A DNA stretch of 64,000 nt from Pegoplata infirma (taxonomy: Eukaryota > Arthropoda > Insecta > Diptera > Anthomyiidae), in contig OY992538.1 of assembly GCA_963921195.1 (NCBI GenBank), forward strand, positions 87,667,904 through 87,731,903, written 5' to 3'. Below the pieces are notes generated by a model that was given only the letters and a program-made list of their open reading frames with translations, searched no databases and was not told where the DNA came from. Positions 46,039-57,252 of the stretch are shown here, one piece after another. Both the position numbers and the translations under genes were made by a program. The number at the start of each line of letters is the position of its first letter. Position 1 is the stretch's first letter.

Positions 46039-46748
46039 GTAATTTTTTACTGTAGTACAAAAGTCACTCAAAGATTAAGTCCGTAAAATATTTTTTTTTT
46101 TTTAGATTTGCTTATTTTTCCCGATTAACCAAAGAACGATAAGTGAAAGCGGAAATAGTATCACCAGTATTAAGCCGTTTACACGGTATCGCCAAATTAT
46201 AATACCATTTCCGAGTTTTAGGCGATTTTGTTATACCTGGAAATTTATATAACAAAAACGATATCCCATTTCCATACCGCAACCATATCATAATCGCCTG
46301 GAATAACAATAGCTTAAATTTTGAAAAATGACAATTTACTGCCGTTACGGCTTAAAATATCGATAAAAAAAACGATGTGATATTTTAATTAAAAAAAAAT
46401 ACAATACGATTACAACAAAATTTCCCCTAATAAAAAAAAAACTCATTTCATTAATTGTGGATCGTCTCATATATTTGAATTATAAATGAAATTTTAGCTA
46501 AAAAAAAACTCCGGATTAATAGACGGCTAAAACTATTGATGTATGTTTGTAAAGTAAAGCGTACAGATAAATAATACAAAATATCATCATCATCACATCT
46601 CTGATTGTATTTTTCATGACAAAGTTTAACTCATTTTACATAAACACACTGTGAAATTTAAATTTAATAAAAAATTGTAGGTGTGTTTTAGAGTCATTCT
46701 TAGTAATAATATGCATGATTAATTTTATTTTGTGGTATATGAATATAT
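46039..46748. other. AT-rich sequence, no gene
   Basis: A 65-codon minus frame at 46112-46309 has no recognisable domain. The rest is unremarkable. Confidence 0.35.
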
Positions 46749-48697
46749 ATATGAGGTATTCCATGTCAAATCGGACACTTTGAATTTTTTTTTTTTAGAT
46801 TTTCCCAATTTGTTTACAGTTTTTAGTACCCTTCGAAAACTTCTTGGTGGTAAATTTTCAGATTTTTTTGATGACCCGTTCAAAAGATATCGAATTTAAA
46901 AAATTGGTAGTTTGTTCCTTTACTCAAACTTCTTTTACTCATAACTTCTTCAATAATGGTCCAAATTTAATTTTTTTTTTCAAAATTTTTGTTTTTTACG
47001 TACTTTTTAAAAAGAAATCCCAAAAAATTCTTAAAAGCGCTCTAGTATGCGATTTTTAAGTTTTAAAATTTAAATCTCATTTTTGAAAATGTTTGTACTC
47101 TTCGTTTTTTTGAAATTTTTTTATGTAAAACATCTATCGATTCTACAAATTTTTTGCACAGGAGGATCGTGCGATAACGATTATTACTATTTTTTAAAAT
47201 TTTTTGATAAAAATTTTATTGTAATTTTCCAATCTTAAAATCATTTCTACTGCTCCAATGGTGCGTCATAGAGGGGTCCTTTATAAGACCGACCCCCATT
47301 CATTTTTTTGTCTTAACGTTTCTTTGGAACAAACTAATACCCTATCTCCAATTTCTAAGGGGGCTCCCACACAAAAGGACATTTTTTAAAATTTGCTCCA
47401 TCCGCTCTAACTGCCCTAATAGTGCCCTTAGAGCAACAAAATGTATGACCGACCCACAATATTTTTTTAGTCCAAACATTTTTTCTGAACACACCTACCC
47501 TCTATCTTTAACTGTTAAGGTGGCCCCCATACAATTTTTTTATTTTTTGTAAATTTGTTTTATTTTATCAGCTTCTACCGGCCCAATGGTGCGTCCGAGA
47601 GGGGTCATTAGTGAGACCGACCCCCATTTATTTTTACCCTACAACATTTTTTCAAAACATACCTACGCCCTATCTCCACTCCCTAAGTAGGCTCCCATAT
47701 AAATAACAGTTGGAGCAAATTTTATAAAAATGTAATTTTGTATGGGAGCCTACTCAGGCAGTTAAGATAGGGCGTAGGTATATTTTGAAAAAATGTTGTA
47801 GGGTAAAAATCAATAGGGGTAGGTCTCACTAATTACCCCTCTCGGACGCACCATTGGACCGGTAGAAGCTGATTAAATAAAACAAATTTACAAAAAATAA
47901 AAAAATTGTATAGGGACCGCCTTAACAGTTAAAGATAGAGGGTATGTAAGTTCAGAGAAAATGTTTGGACTAAAAAAATATTGTGGGTCGGTCATATTTT
48001 TTGTTGCTCTAAGGGCACTATTTGGGCAGTTAGAGCGGTTGGAGCAAATTTAAAAAAATGTCGTTTAGTGTGGGAGCCCCCTTAGAAATTGGAGATAGGG
48101 TATTAGTTTGTTCCAAAGAAACGTTAAGATGAAAAAATTAATGGGGTCGGTCCTACAAAGGACCCCTCTATGACGCACCATTCGAGCAGTAGAAATGATT
48201 TTAAGATTGGAAAAATACAATAAATTTTTTTCAAAAAATTTAAAAAAATAGTAATAATCGTTATCCCACGATCCTCCTGGGCAAAAAATTTGTAGAATCG
48301 ATAGATGTTTTACACAAAAAAATTTCACAAAAATCGAAGAGTACAAACATTTTCAAAAATGAGATTTAAATTTTAAAACTTAAAAATCGCATACTAGAGC
48401 GCTTTTAAGAATTTTTTGGGATTTCTTTTTAAAAAGTACGTAAAAAAACAAAAATTTTGAAAAAAAAAAAAATGGAAATTTGGACCATTATTGAAGAAGT
48501 TATGAGTAAAGGAAGTTTGAATAATGGAACAAACTACCAATTTTTTAAAATTCGATATCTTTTGAACGGGTCATCAAAAAAATCTGAAAGTTTACCACGA
48601 AGGAGTTTTCGAAAGGTGCTAAACACTGTAAACAAATTGGGAAAATCTAAAAAAAAAGTTTTTCAAAGTGTCTGATTTGACACGGAATGCCCCATAT
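46749..48697. mobile_element. Palindromic foldback element (1.95 kb)
   Basis: The left terminus ATGAGGTATTCCATGTC and the right terminus GACACGGAATGCCCCAT are related to those at 2495-3994, and the arms are complementary to a centre near 47720. Each arm has about three of the 160-bp subrepeats shared with 24258-27832 (AGACCGACCCCCATTCATTT, GGGGGCTCCCACACAAAAGG). It is the longest and best preserved of the protein-less relatives. Confidence 0.75.
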
Positions 48698-48979
48698 GTA
48701 AGCGTATATAGTTAAAATGTGGCTGAGATTGCATAATTTAAGTTTTTTTTCTTGTAATGTATTTTTCTTTCCCTTTCTAAAGTTTTCTATATTTTTGTTA
48801 ATTTATCCTGATTTTTTCAGAATTTATTTTTTAATTTTCCTGAATTTTTTGGAGATTTTAAAAATTTTTTTTTAGTTTTTTACCTAACTTGTTCTTAATT
48901 TTTCTGAAGTTTTCTAAATTCGGCAGCACTTTCCAAATTTATAAAATTTATAAAATTTTTCCTAATTTTTTCTTTTTTG
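48698..48979. other. AT-rich sequence, no feature
   Basis: T-rich with AATTTTTTCTGAATTTTT-like phrases. No gene. Confidence 0.35.
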
Positions 48980-49200
48980 TGATAGAGGGTATAAATATAT
49001 AAGTTTGTCATTCCGTATGAAACATATTGAAATATTGGTTTAGGACCCCATAAAGTATATATATTCATGATCCTTGATCGATTTTAAGTCGATCTAGCGA
49101 TGTCCGTCTTTCTGTCTGTTGAAATCACGTTTTCAACAGACAGAACCGATTTAAATGCTTGGGTACCAAAAGTTGCGCAATTCTCCTGGTCATAGGGTTA
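48980..49200 (-). repeat. mini-me subfamily B fragment
   Basis: GATAGAGGGTATAAATATAT, TTTAGGACCCCATAAAGTAT and GATCTAGCGATGTCCGTC match the start of other B copies. It breaks off near 49140 and a subfamily C element follows. Confidence 0.6.
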
Positions 49201-50011
49201 TATTTATACCATACACCACACTGTGGTACAGGGTATAATGAACTTGTGCTGATGTTTGTAACTACCCGAAATATTGGTCCTATCAGAATCACTTTTTGAG
49301 TCGATTTAGCGATGTCCGTCCGTCTGTCCGTCCGTCCGTCCGTCCGTCTGTCCATGTAAACGGTGTAAACACGATACAGGTCGCAATTTTTAATCAATTG
49401 ACTTGAAATTTGAAATTTAAGCCTTTTTTGGCCCAACGACGAAGTCTTTTGAAATTGGAAAAAATCGGTCCATATTTAGACCTAGCCCCCATATAAAGGT
49501 CCTCATTAGTTTTGGCTCAAATGACTCTAATAACCGCATTTAAATAGGTATCGTTTCAAAATTTGACAGGTAATCATGTTTAATGCACACAAATCACCAT
49601 TCCGAAATTTAAAGAAATCGGACCAGTTCTTCTTGTAGCCCCCATACAAACCACCTTCCCGATTTTCACATAAATCTCTCAAATTTCACGAAAATAGAAA
49701 ATATTTAATTAAAATTTTGTTTGTGTATGTTAAACGCGTACTTTAATAACCTTAAAAAATCTGATTATCATCGGACCATTTTGGGACTTAGGTCCTATAT
49801 GAAAATTTCGCCCGATATTCAGTTGAAGCGGTTTATTGTCAACAAAAAGAAGCCTATTCCACTCAAATTTGATTTGTGAGTGCTTTTTACACTTATTAAA
49901 GATTTAACAAAATATAGATCTAATCCGTCCATGTTTCAACTTGGACCCATTTCCAGGAAAAACTCTAGTGTATTATATGGTCGGTCTTGACCGACTATAA
50001 TTTTCTTAATT
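49201..50011 (-). mobile_element. mini-me/DINE-like element, subfamily C
   Basis: It has ATACCATACACCACACTGTG, GTCCGTCCGTCTGTCCG around 49315-49350, and ends with the stem GTCGGTCTTGACCGAC and TATAATTTTCTTA. It is the inverted counterpart of 34079-34922. Confidence 0.75.
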
Positions 50012-50268
50012 CTTTTTTAATGTTTAATGTTATTTATTTTAGAAAATTTTGTCAACAGTAAAAAATAATGTTGATGTTTGTTAAAACAAATGAATAATTA
50101 CTGGAATGGTTTTCAATTGTTTATTCACTGGTTTTAAATGGGTTTTTCATTTGTTTTTGCCTACAAAATATTTTGAGTAAACAAGTCTAGTATAGGTGTT
50201 ACTTCTTTACTTCCCAGCAGAAATTTTGCTGAACTGGCAGCAGCTTTTGGAAAGGAAACTCGAGTCCA
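50012..50268. repeat. Direct-repeat copy of the 50921-51085 segment
   Basis: TTTTTAATGTTTAATGTTAT through GCCTACAAAATATTTTGAGT (50016-50181) is nearly identical to 50923-51085. Both are ends of a word-type MITE family. Confidence 0.7.
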
Positions 50269-51085
50269 CACTTAAAAAATTATGTCATTAACTGTTTGTA
50301 GTTTATTTAAAAAATTTTACGTTTAGTCATTTTTAAAAGAAAAAACATTTGTTTGGTGTTCAGTTTTTATTAATGACTACTTCTGTCCCTTGTTTCAAAA
50401 ATAACACACTAAAAAATAAAGACTTTCATTAGCATTTAATTTTTAAAGTCATTTATTTTTGTTCTGTAAGTAAAGACTACTGACTATTCTTTAAATTTTT
50501 AATGATTTTTGTAAGTAACTTTTTTTTTTAATTGTTGGTATTTTTTAATGATATATCATTAGTTTTTACCTACATTATAACCTACTTATATTTTAGTAGA
50601 AAAAAAAATTCAAAAAATTATTTATAGAAATATAAAAACATGTTTGTATCAAGTGACTTTGGCACGATGGGTAGAGTGTCTGGCCAGAATGTAGTTGATT
50701 GCGGGATCGATTCCCCAAAATTTTATTAAAATTTTTTAAAAAAATATTTCAATAGAAAATTGTAAAAAATAACCTACGAAATCATTAATTTTTAATGTTT
50801 TCGTAGGTTATTTTTTTGGAATTTGTTGGTCAAATAACAGAACTATCGTTAGTTTTTAATGTTTTCGTAGGTTATTTTTTTCGAATTTGTTGGTAAAAAA
50901 GAATGATAAAAACGTAATTTTTTAATGTTTAATGTTATTTATTTTAGAAAATTTTGTCAACAGTAAAAAATAAATGTTGATGTTAGTTAAAACAAATGAA
51001 TAATTACTGGGATGGTTTTCAATTGTTTATTCACTGATTTTAAATGTGTTATTCATTTGTTTTTGCCTACAAAATATTTTGAGTG
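50269..51085. mobile_element. MITE CACTTAAAAAATTATG...CAAAATATTTTGAGTG
   Basis: The left end CACTTAAAAAATTATGTC is inverted at the right as ATTTTGAGTG. It contains AATGTTTTCGTAGGTTATTT twice (about 50795 and 50857), the duplicated segment above, and a tRNA-like region at 50657-50720. Confidence 0.5.
50657..50720 (+). repeat. tRNA-like SINE head (second family)
   Basis: GGCACGATGGGTAGAGTGTC resembles a polymerase III box A, and GGGATCGATTCCCC resembles box B at a suitable distance. No complete cloverleaf can be drawn, so it is called a tRNA-derived repeat, not a tRNA gene. It differs from the SINE at 1338. Confidence 0.45.
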
Positions 51086-51263
51086 CAGGAGAGCATCCAA
51101 ACCTGCTGAATTCATGCATGATTCTCTAAGGCGATGTCACACTTTAGAGCGCTAGTTGCATACACCAAAAAAGCGCTCTTAAGATGCTCTGATTTCACAT
51201 CTCTTTAGAGCCCTGAAAAAATCGCTATAAAGATGCACTGAATTCGTGTATCTTTTTAGAGCT

Positions 51264-52858
51264 ATTTAAGCCAGGCGCGGATCCAGGGGGGGGGGAGAAT
51301 GGGATTTCTCCCCCCCCCCAAAATGATTTCAAAAAAAAAAAAAAAAAAGAAAGAAAAGGAAAAAAGAAAGGAGAAGGGAAAGGAAAAAGGAAAGGAAAGG
51401 AACAAACATAGAAAGAAAATGGCCAGGATGTAAAAAAATCCTTGGGAAAGGTATATGTGTGCTGATGATTTACAGTCGTGGGAATTTTCTAATCGCATAA
51501 CTATCCTTATCATTTAAGCAAAAAGTATTATCTCAAATATTTTTTATAGAAAAATATCTCAGAATTCCTGACTTTATCTTTAGAAAAAAATGTTTTTGCC
51601 TCTGAATGTAAAAATTTTTTTATTTAAAAAGCATATCAAATTTTAGGAAAAATCTCTTTTCTATAGAAAAAATCCCTCAGAAAGTGGAAATTTTTCCTTA
51701 GAAAAAACGTTTCAGAATCTGGCAAGAATCTACAGAACAGACCTTTCAGAATCTGAGTTCTTCTATGGGGAAATATGTTTTATTTTTGGAAAATTGTGTA
51801 CGAATATGCGAATTTGTCTTTTTGAAAAATTTTTTAGAATCTACGAATTTTTATGTAGGAAAAGTTAATCAAAACCTTTGATTTTTTTATCGGAAAAATG
51901 TTTAGAACTTTTCTATAGAAAACTATATCAGAATCTGAGATTTTTTTAGAACGAAATAACTCTAAGAATCAAAATTTTTTCCGTTGAAAGATTCTGAGAA
52001 TTTTTTTCAGAAGCTTTTTATAAAAAGAATGTCTCAGAATCTAAAATTTTTGCTATAGAAAAAAGTTTAAAAATCTGAGACATTTTCTATAGGAAAATAT
52101 TGAATCTGTGAGTTTTTCTGCAGAAAATACGATCTGAGAATTAAAAAAAAAATTACATCGAAGGGTTTAAAATCCTAACGTTTTTCTAAAGACAAATGTC
52201 TCAGAAATGGATTATGTTTTTATATAAAAAATATTTAAGAATCTAAGAGTTTTTCCCAAGTAAAAATGTTTTAACATCTGAGAAATTTTTTGAAGAAAAT
52301 ATGTTTAAGTGTAATACCTCATTAAAGTTTTTTTTTGAATATTGGGCTTTTAGTATAATTTTTTATTTTTTAAATAATAATTTTTAGATAAGATAATTTT
52401 TATGACTTTAAAGTCATAATATTAATATTTTCCCATACAAACCTACAACAAAGTTAAAAAATTCCCAATTCTCGAGAGCATTTCTAAAAATTTGGAAATT
52501 TGTTTGTATACAAAATATTGATGTTATGACTCTTCAAGCATAAAAATTGGCTTATGACAGTTACAGTCAGTCGTAATTGTGAATATGTCCATTTATTTGA
52601 CTAAAAACGGTCTTATTTATGAAGTAAATCGGTCAGTTAGGGTTCTCCTGAGAAAAAAAAAATTGAGTAAAAAAAGTTCTCAAATCCAAAAGCTGGATCA
52701 TTTATTGTTAATTTTTTAGGTATTTTTCTGCATACATTCACAAACCCTCCCCCCCCCCCCCCCCCAACCAAATTTTATGGGTTTACGAAATTTTTTTGGT
52801 AAAAAAAAAAAATCTCCCCCCCCCAAATGAAATTCCTGGATCCGCGCCTGATTTAAGC
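51264..52858. mobile_element. hAT-type element (CAGGCGCGGATCCAGG) with perfect 8-bp duplication
   Basis: The element is 51272-52850. CAGGCGCGGATCCAGG is inverted at the right as CCTGGATCCGCGCCTG. ATTTAAGC flanks both sides (51264-51271, 52851-52858). Next to each end is a homopolymer block (G9-C9 at the left, C8 at the right, and C18 at about 52748). The interior (51530-52310) is decayed 35-bp hairpin units. No transposase. Confidence 0.85.
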
Positions 52859-53331
52859 AGAATAAAGATGAAGCACATTTGACTGTTTCTGAAATACAAA
52901 TTACAAAATCTGAAATACAATTGACTATTTCTGAATACAATTTGAAAATCTTAAATACAATTAACAAATTCTGAAAATCAGTTGAATGCCTGCAAGCATT
53001 TGGTAGAAATATCGCCTAAGAAATCCAATTACATATAAAAAATTTCCAATTATATTTCGATAATTTCAAATTATATTTTAGAAACTTCCATTTATATTTC
53101 AGATATTACCATTTATATCAAAAAAATGTAAATTTACATTTAAAAAATTTTCAATTATATTGGAAATTTTTGAAATATAACTGGACATTTTTAAATATAA
53201 TTGGACATTTTTAAATATAATTGGAGAGTCTAAAATATGATTGGACATTTTTTGTAATATAATTTTTATTTTCTGAAACTAAAGTGGAAATGGTGTATTC
53301 AATTTTTTCTTATTCAAAATGTGTTAAAGGT
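52859..53331. repeat. CCAATTATATTT word-repeat region
   Basis: About 52865-52985 repeats TTCTGAAATACAATTGAC. About 53010-53270 repeats CAATTATATTTCAGA in one orientation, then TTTAAATATAATTGGAC in the other. This is probably the body of another word-type element whose ends I did not find. Confidence 0.5.
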
Positions 53332-53424
53332 GTTATGACTAGGGTATTCAATTAATCGAGGTTCTTGTTTAATCGGTTAATCGAGCAAATAATTAATCGG
53401 GGGTCAAATTTAATCGGTTAATAA

Positions 53425-54054
53425 CACAGTGATACAAAATCGAACTTTCGGAATCGGAATGGGATGAAACCAAAAGCAAATGAAAGCTGACGTTTTCCAT
53501 AACAAAACCCACAAAGACTTTTTTTTAGGTCAGAGCTAGATTTTATTTTATACGCATTTAGAGTTGGTGATTTTAAAACATTTAAAGTTTGTGTGTAGTA
53601 AACATATCCTACTTTAAAGGCCCCTGGTTGTGCCCTTATTGAACATGTAGGGTCCAGTTTCCAAACTTAAGCTGAAAATTACTTTATCTATGACTGGTAT
53701 GAATTTTGCTGCAATCGGTCCAGTACCTATTTACTGAATAGCCAAATTATTCAAATAAACCACAAAACACCGTTGCGTATGATTGTTATTTAAAGGCAAT
53801 TATTAACATAAAACACTGGACACCGTTGCGTATGATTGTTATTTAAAGGCAATTACAATATTAATCATTCGCCACCAATACAATTTTCAAGCATTTATTA
53901 TTATAATTATAATAAAAGTGAACTAACTTTAAATGCGTGTAAAAAAAAATCTAGCTCTGAACTGGAAAAAAGCCTTGAGGGGTTTGTTATGGAATATGTC
54001 ATCTTTTATTTGCTTTTGGTTTCATCCCATTCCGAATTTGGGTGTTGCACAGTG
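53425..54054. repeat. Foldback segment with CACAGTG ends
   Basis: AACTTTCGGAATCGGAATGG, GATGAAACCAAAAGCAAATG and GGTCAGAGCTAGATTTTATT at the left recur inverted at 53920-54045. Between them CACCGTTGCGTATGATTGTT is repeated directly at about 53769 and 53820 (51-bp spacing). Confidence 0.6.
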
Positions 54055-54354
54055 TATTCGGTTAAATTTGAATTATTCGTTTAACCGAATAATATTAATT
54101 TAAAATTTAAATTGTATATAAAACCACGAATTGTGTGTAATTTTAAAAATCTTATTGTAAAAAAGTAAGAAATCTATATCCGCTATGCCAAAGCTTCAAA
54201 TACCCCCAACAATCTTAGCCCCAATCCAAAATAACACCAACGTGAAAAATATCACCTAATAATTAAATGGCAAATTTGGCCCCAATTCAATGTGATAAAT
54301 TCAAAAAATAACGCTATTTTTATAAAAAAAGAAAAATTGCCCTATAAATAGTTA
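54055..54354. other. AT-rich sequence, no gene
   Basis: Contains TTCGGTTAAATTTGAATTATTCG, in keeping with the outer element's word body, then unremarkable sequence. Confidence 0.35.
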
Positions 54355-55045
54355 AAACAAGTGAGAGTGTTGAATTCGGCTGTGCAGAATCTATAATACC
54401 CTCCAACATATAAAAAAAAAAAATTTTTAAAAATTGCAGGGGCGCTTTTTTTTGGGGGGGGGCAGAAGGGGTCATTGGGGACACATAAGCCCATGCGGTA
54501 AATGTTTAAAAATTCAATTATTATGCTTTTTGAGCTTAAGTAATACAATTTTATCATTATTTGAAAACATTTTTAAAATCCACGCCCACAAAAGGGGGGC
54601 GGGCAAAAAAACATTATTTTTTTCATTTCCTAAGTCCAAGTGCAGGACCTTGAAATTTTTCTGGCATTAAATTGTTTCGTTTGCGAAAAAAAAATTAAAA
54701 AAAAACCTGTGAAAATATGGCGTTTTTCAGAGGTTAGTTAAGTTCTTCAAGGGGGAAATTTTTTCCCCCTGGTCCGATTTTGTCCATTTACGAACTTAAA
54801 CTGCCTAGGACCAAAAGACATATTCCTGTCAAACTTAACGAGTCTATGTCTTTTATTTTGGTCTGCATCGTGTCTTATACAGACGGACGGACGGACGGAC
54901 ATACGGACATTCTATAAAAGTCTTAGAATCGATCATAGATCAATAATATATATACTTTATGGGGTCCCCGACCGATATTTCGATGCGTTACAAACGGAAT
55001 GACAAAGTGAGTATACCCCCATTCTGTAGTTGGAGGGTATAAAAA
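54355..55045 (+). mobile_element. mini-me/DINE-like element, subfamily A
   Basis: AAAACAAGTGAGAGTGTTG with ATTCGGCTGTGCAGAAT (one stem mismatch) opens it. GACGGACGGACGGACATACG (54882-54905), TATGGGGTCCCCGACCG and GTTGGAGGGTATAAAAA close it. It carries a G8 tract near 54455. Confidence 0.75.
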
Positions 55046-55483
55046 TTGTTTGGTTTCCAAATTTGTTTTATTTTATTTTATTTTTTAGTGCTAAAATTAC
55101 AAAAATTTCATCGGTCAATATCTCCGTGATTAAAAAAGATATCTGAAGGGTTTCAAAAGTATTTTTTCAGATGTGCTAAACTATTTTTCACATCTAAAAA
55201 TATTTCGCGGTTTTATAGGGTCCCGAACATTGCGAACATCTGAGTTTGTTCACACTCTTATTAAAAGGATTTCAGATTCCTACTATAAATTGGTTAAATT
55301 TACACATATTGCGTAGTTCTATTTAAAATTATTGAAAATTTACACAATTTATAGTAGTTAATTATTTGAATTTATATAAATTTAACAATTTATAGTTGGA
55401 AACTGCACTTACTTTTTTAGATTGCAGTATTGTAAATCGAAATCCTAAATATCTCAAGATGAGATAGATCAGTTCTAAGGCCA
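55046..55483. other. AT-rich sequence, no gene
   Basis: Contains TTTATAGTAGTTAATTATTT and AATTTATAGTTGG phrases. Nothing coding. Confidence 0.35.
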
Positions 55484-55867
55484 CACAGAAAAAAATATGG
55501 AGGAAACAGATATGAGTAATCACTTGTTTAAATTAAAAAACAAAAATTGAGTAATTTTTTAATTGACGCAATTAAAAATTTACTTAAAAATTTTAAAAAC
55601 AATTTAAGTAAATAATTTAATAAAAATTTAATAGTTTTTTTAATTTTTTTTAAACTCTCATAGTTTTTTGAATTCTCGTTTAGTTTATAGTTTTTTGTGT
55701 ATGTATATGAAAGTTTGTACTCAATTTATAAATTTTTCAAACATTTAATAAATTTTTATTAAAAATTTACTTAATACTATTAAATCGTTTACTGGTGCAA
55801 AATTGAGTAATTTTTTACTCAATAGTATTAAAAATTTACTGAAATATTTTTTTTATTTTTTTCTGTG
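55484..55867. mobile_element. MITE CACAGAAAAAAATA...TATTTTTTTCTGTG-type
   Basis: CACAGAAAAAAATATGG at the left, TTTATTTTTTTCTGTG at the right. The body is TTGAGTAATTTTTTACTCAA words with runs of AAAATTTACTTAAAA. 384 bp. Confidence 0.6.
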
Positions 55868-56017
55868 CAGATTCAGATTACGCTCATGAAAAACTATTAA
55901 CAAATTGGCTAGGGCACCAAGTTAATTTTTTTTAAGCCAAAATAAATTTTTAGGTCCTCGATAAAATATTTTCTTGACGACAATTTTACACATTGATAAA
56001 AGAGAGTTCGATTAATT
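55868..56017. other. AT-rich sequence, no feature
   Basis: A short spacer between the MITE and the mini-me element. Confidence 0.3.
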
Positions 56018-57252
56018 TTTTTATACCCTCCACTCTAGTGATAGAGGGTATATATAAGTTTGTCATTCCGTTTGTAACACCTCGAAATATTGGTCTAGGA
56101 CCCCATAAAGTATATATATTTATGATCCTCGATCGATTTTAAGTCGATCTAGCGATGTCCGTCCGTCCGTCCGTCCGTCTGTCTGTCCGTCCGTAGAAAC
56201 CACGCTAACTTTTGAAAGACTTTACAGAGGCTACTGAAGTTTGGCATATATGTTTGTCATTTACCTGGTCAGGTTGGTATTGCAATTCAGCCAAATCGGT
56301 CCAGTGGTTCAAAAGTTATGAGCAAAAGAGTAAATTTCGGCAAAGGTGTTTCGCGAATTTACGAGATAAAAAACACGATAACTTTCGAAAGACAATAATG
56401 AGACTACTGAAGCTTGGCATGTATCTTTGCCGTTCCCCGGGTCTGTTTGGTATTAAATTTCAGTTCAATCGGTCCAGTGGTTCAAAAGTTATAAGCAAAA
56501 CCCTGAATTTCAGATTAGTTTCATCTAAAATGCCACGTGTTTTAACAAGTTTTAAAAGCATTGGTGGTAACTTAGCAATGCTTTTTAAACTTGTTTAATT
56601 TTAAAGCAATGCTTTTTAAACTTGTTTAGTTTTAAAAGCATTGGTAACTTAAAAATTACACTCGAAAAAAATTTTACACTCAAAAAAAATTTTACACTCA
56701 AAAAAATTTTACACTCAAAAAAAAATTTACACAAAAAAAATTTAGTTTTTTTTTTACAAAAATGTCAATATTTTGTGTACATACGTACGTGCATTCACTC
56801 AGAAATATTTTTACAGTAAAAAAACATTACACTGGAAAAAAATTTTACACTCAAAAAAAAAAATTAGTAATTTTTCTTAAAAAAAAAAAAATACAATTTT
56901 ACACCCAAAAAAAATTTATCACTCAAAAAAATGTTACACTCAAAAAAAAAATTACACAAAAAAAATTAGTTTTTTTTTACAAAAATGTCAATATTTTGTG
57001 TACATACGTACGTGCATTCACTCAGAAATATTTTTACAGTAAAAAAAACATTACACTGGAAAAAAATTTTACGCTCAAAAAAAAAAATTTGTAATTTTTC
57101 TTTAAAAAAAAATTACAAAAAAAGAGTTTTTTACTCAAAATAAAATATTTCTAATCAAAATTGTTAATTTAAAAATGTACTACTCTTTAAAAAAATGCAT
57201 TGTGGAGGGTATTCGTAGATTCGGCAAAGTCGAATTTAACTTTTCTACTTGT
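56018..57252 (-). mobile_element. mini-me/DINE-like element, subfamily B, longest copy
   Basis: It has TTATACCCTCCACTCTAGTG, GTCCGTCCGTCCGTCCGTC (56156-56190) and ends in GGCAAAGTCGAATTTAAC with ACTTGTT. 56650-57110 holds tandem TTACACTCAAAAAAAATTT units and a ~222-bp direct duplication around ACATACGTACGTGCATTCAC. A plus-strand frame at 56212-56598 (128 codons) matches frames in the copies at 16389-16763 and 22507-22869. Confidence 0.8.

Noticed and set aside
51262..51513. Phenylalanine/serine-rich minus frame
   Set aside because: It is produced by the purine-rich tract and homopolymers near the hAT end.
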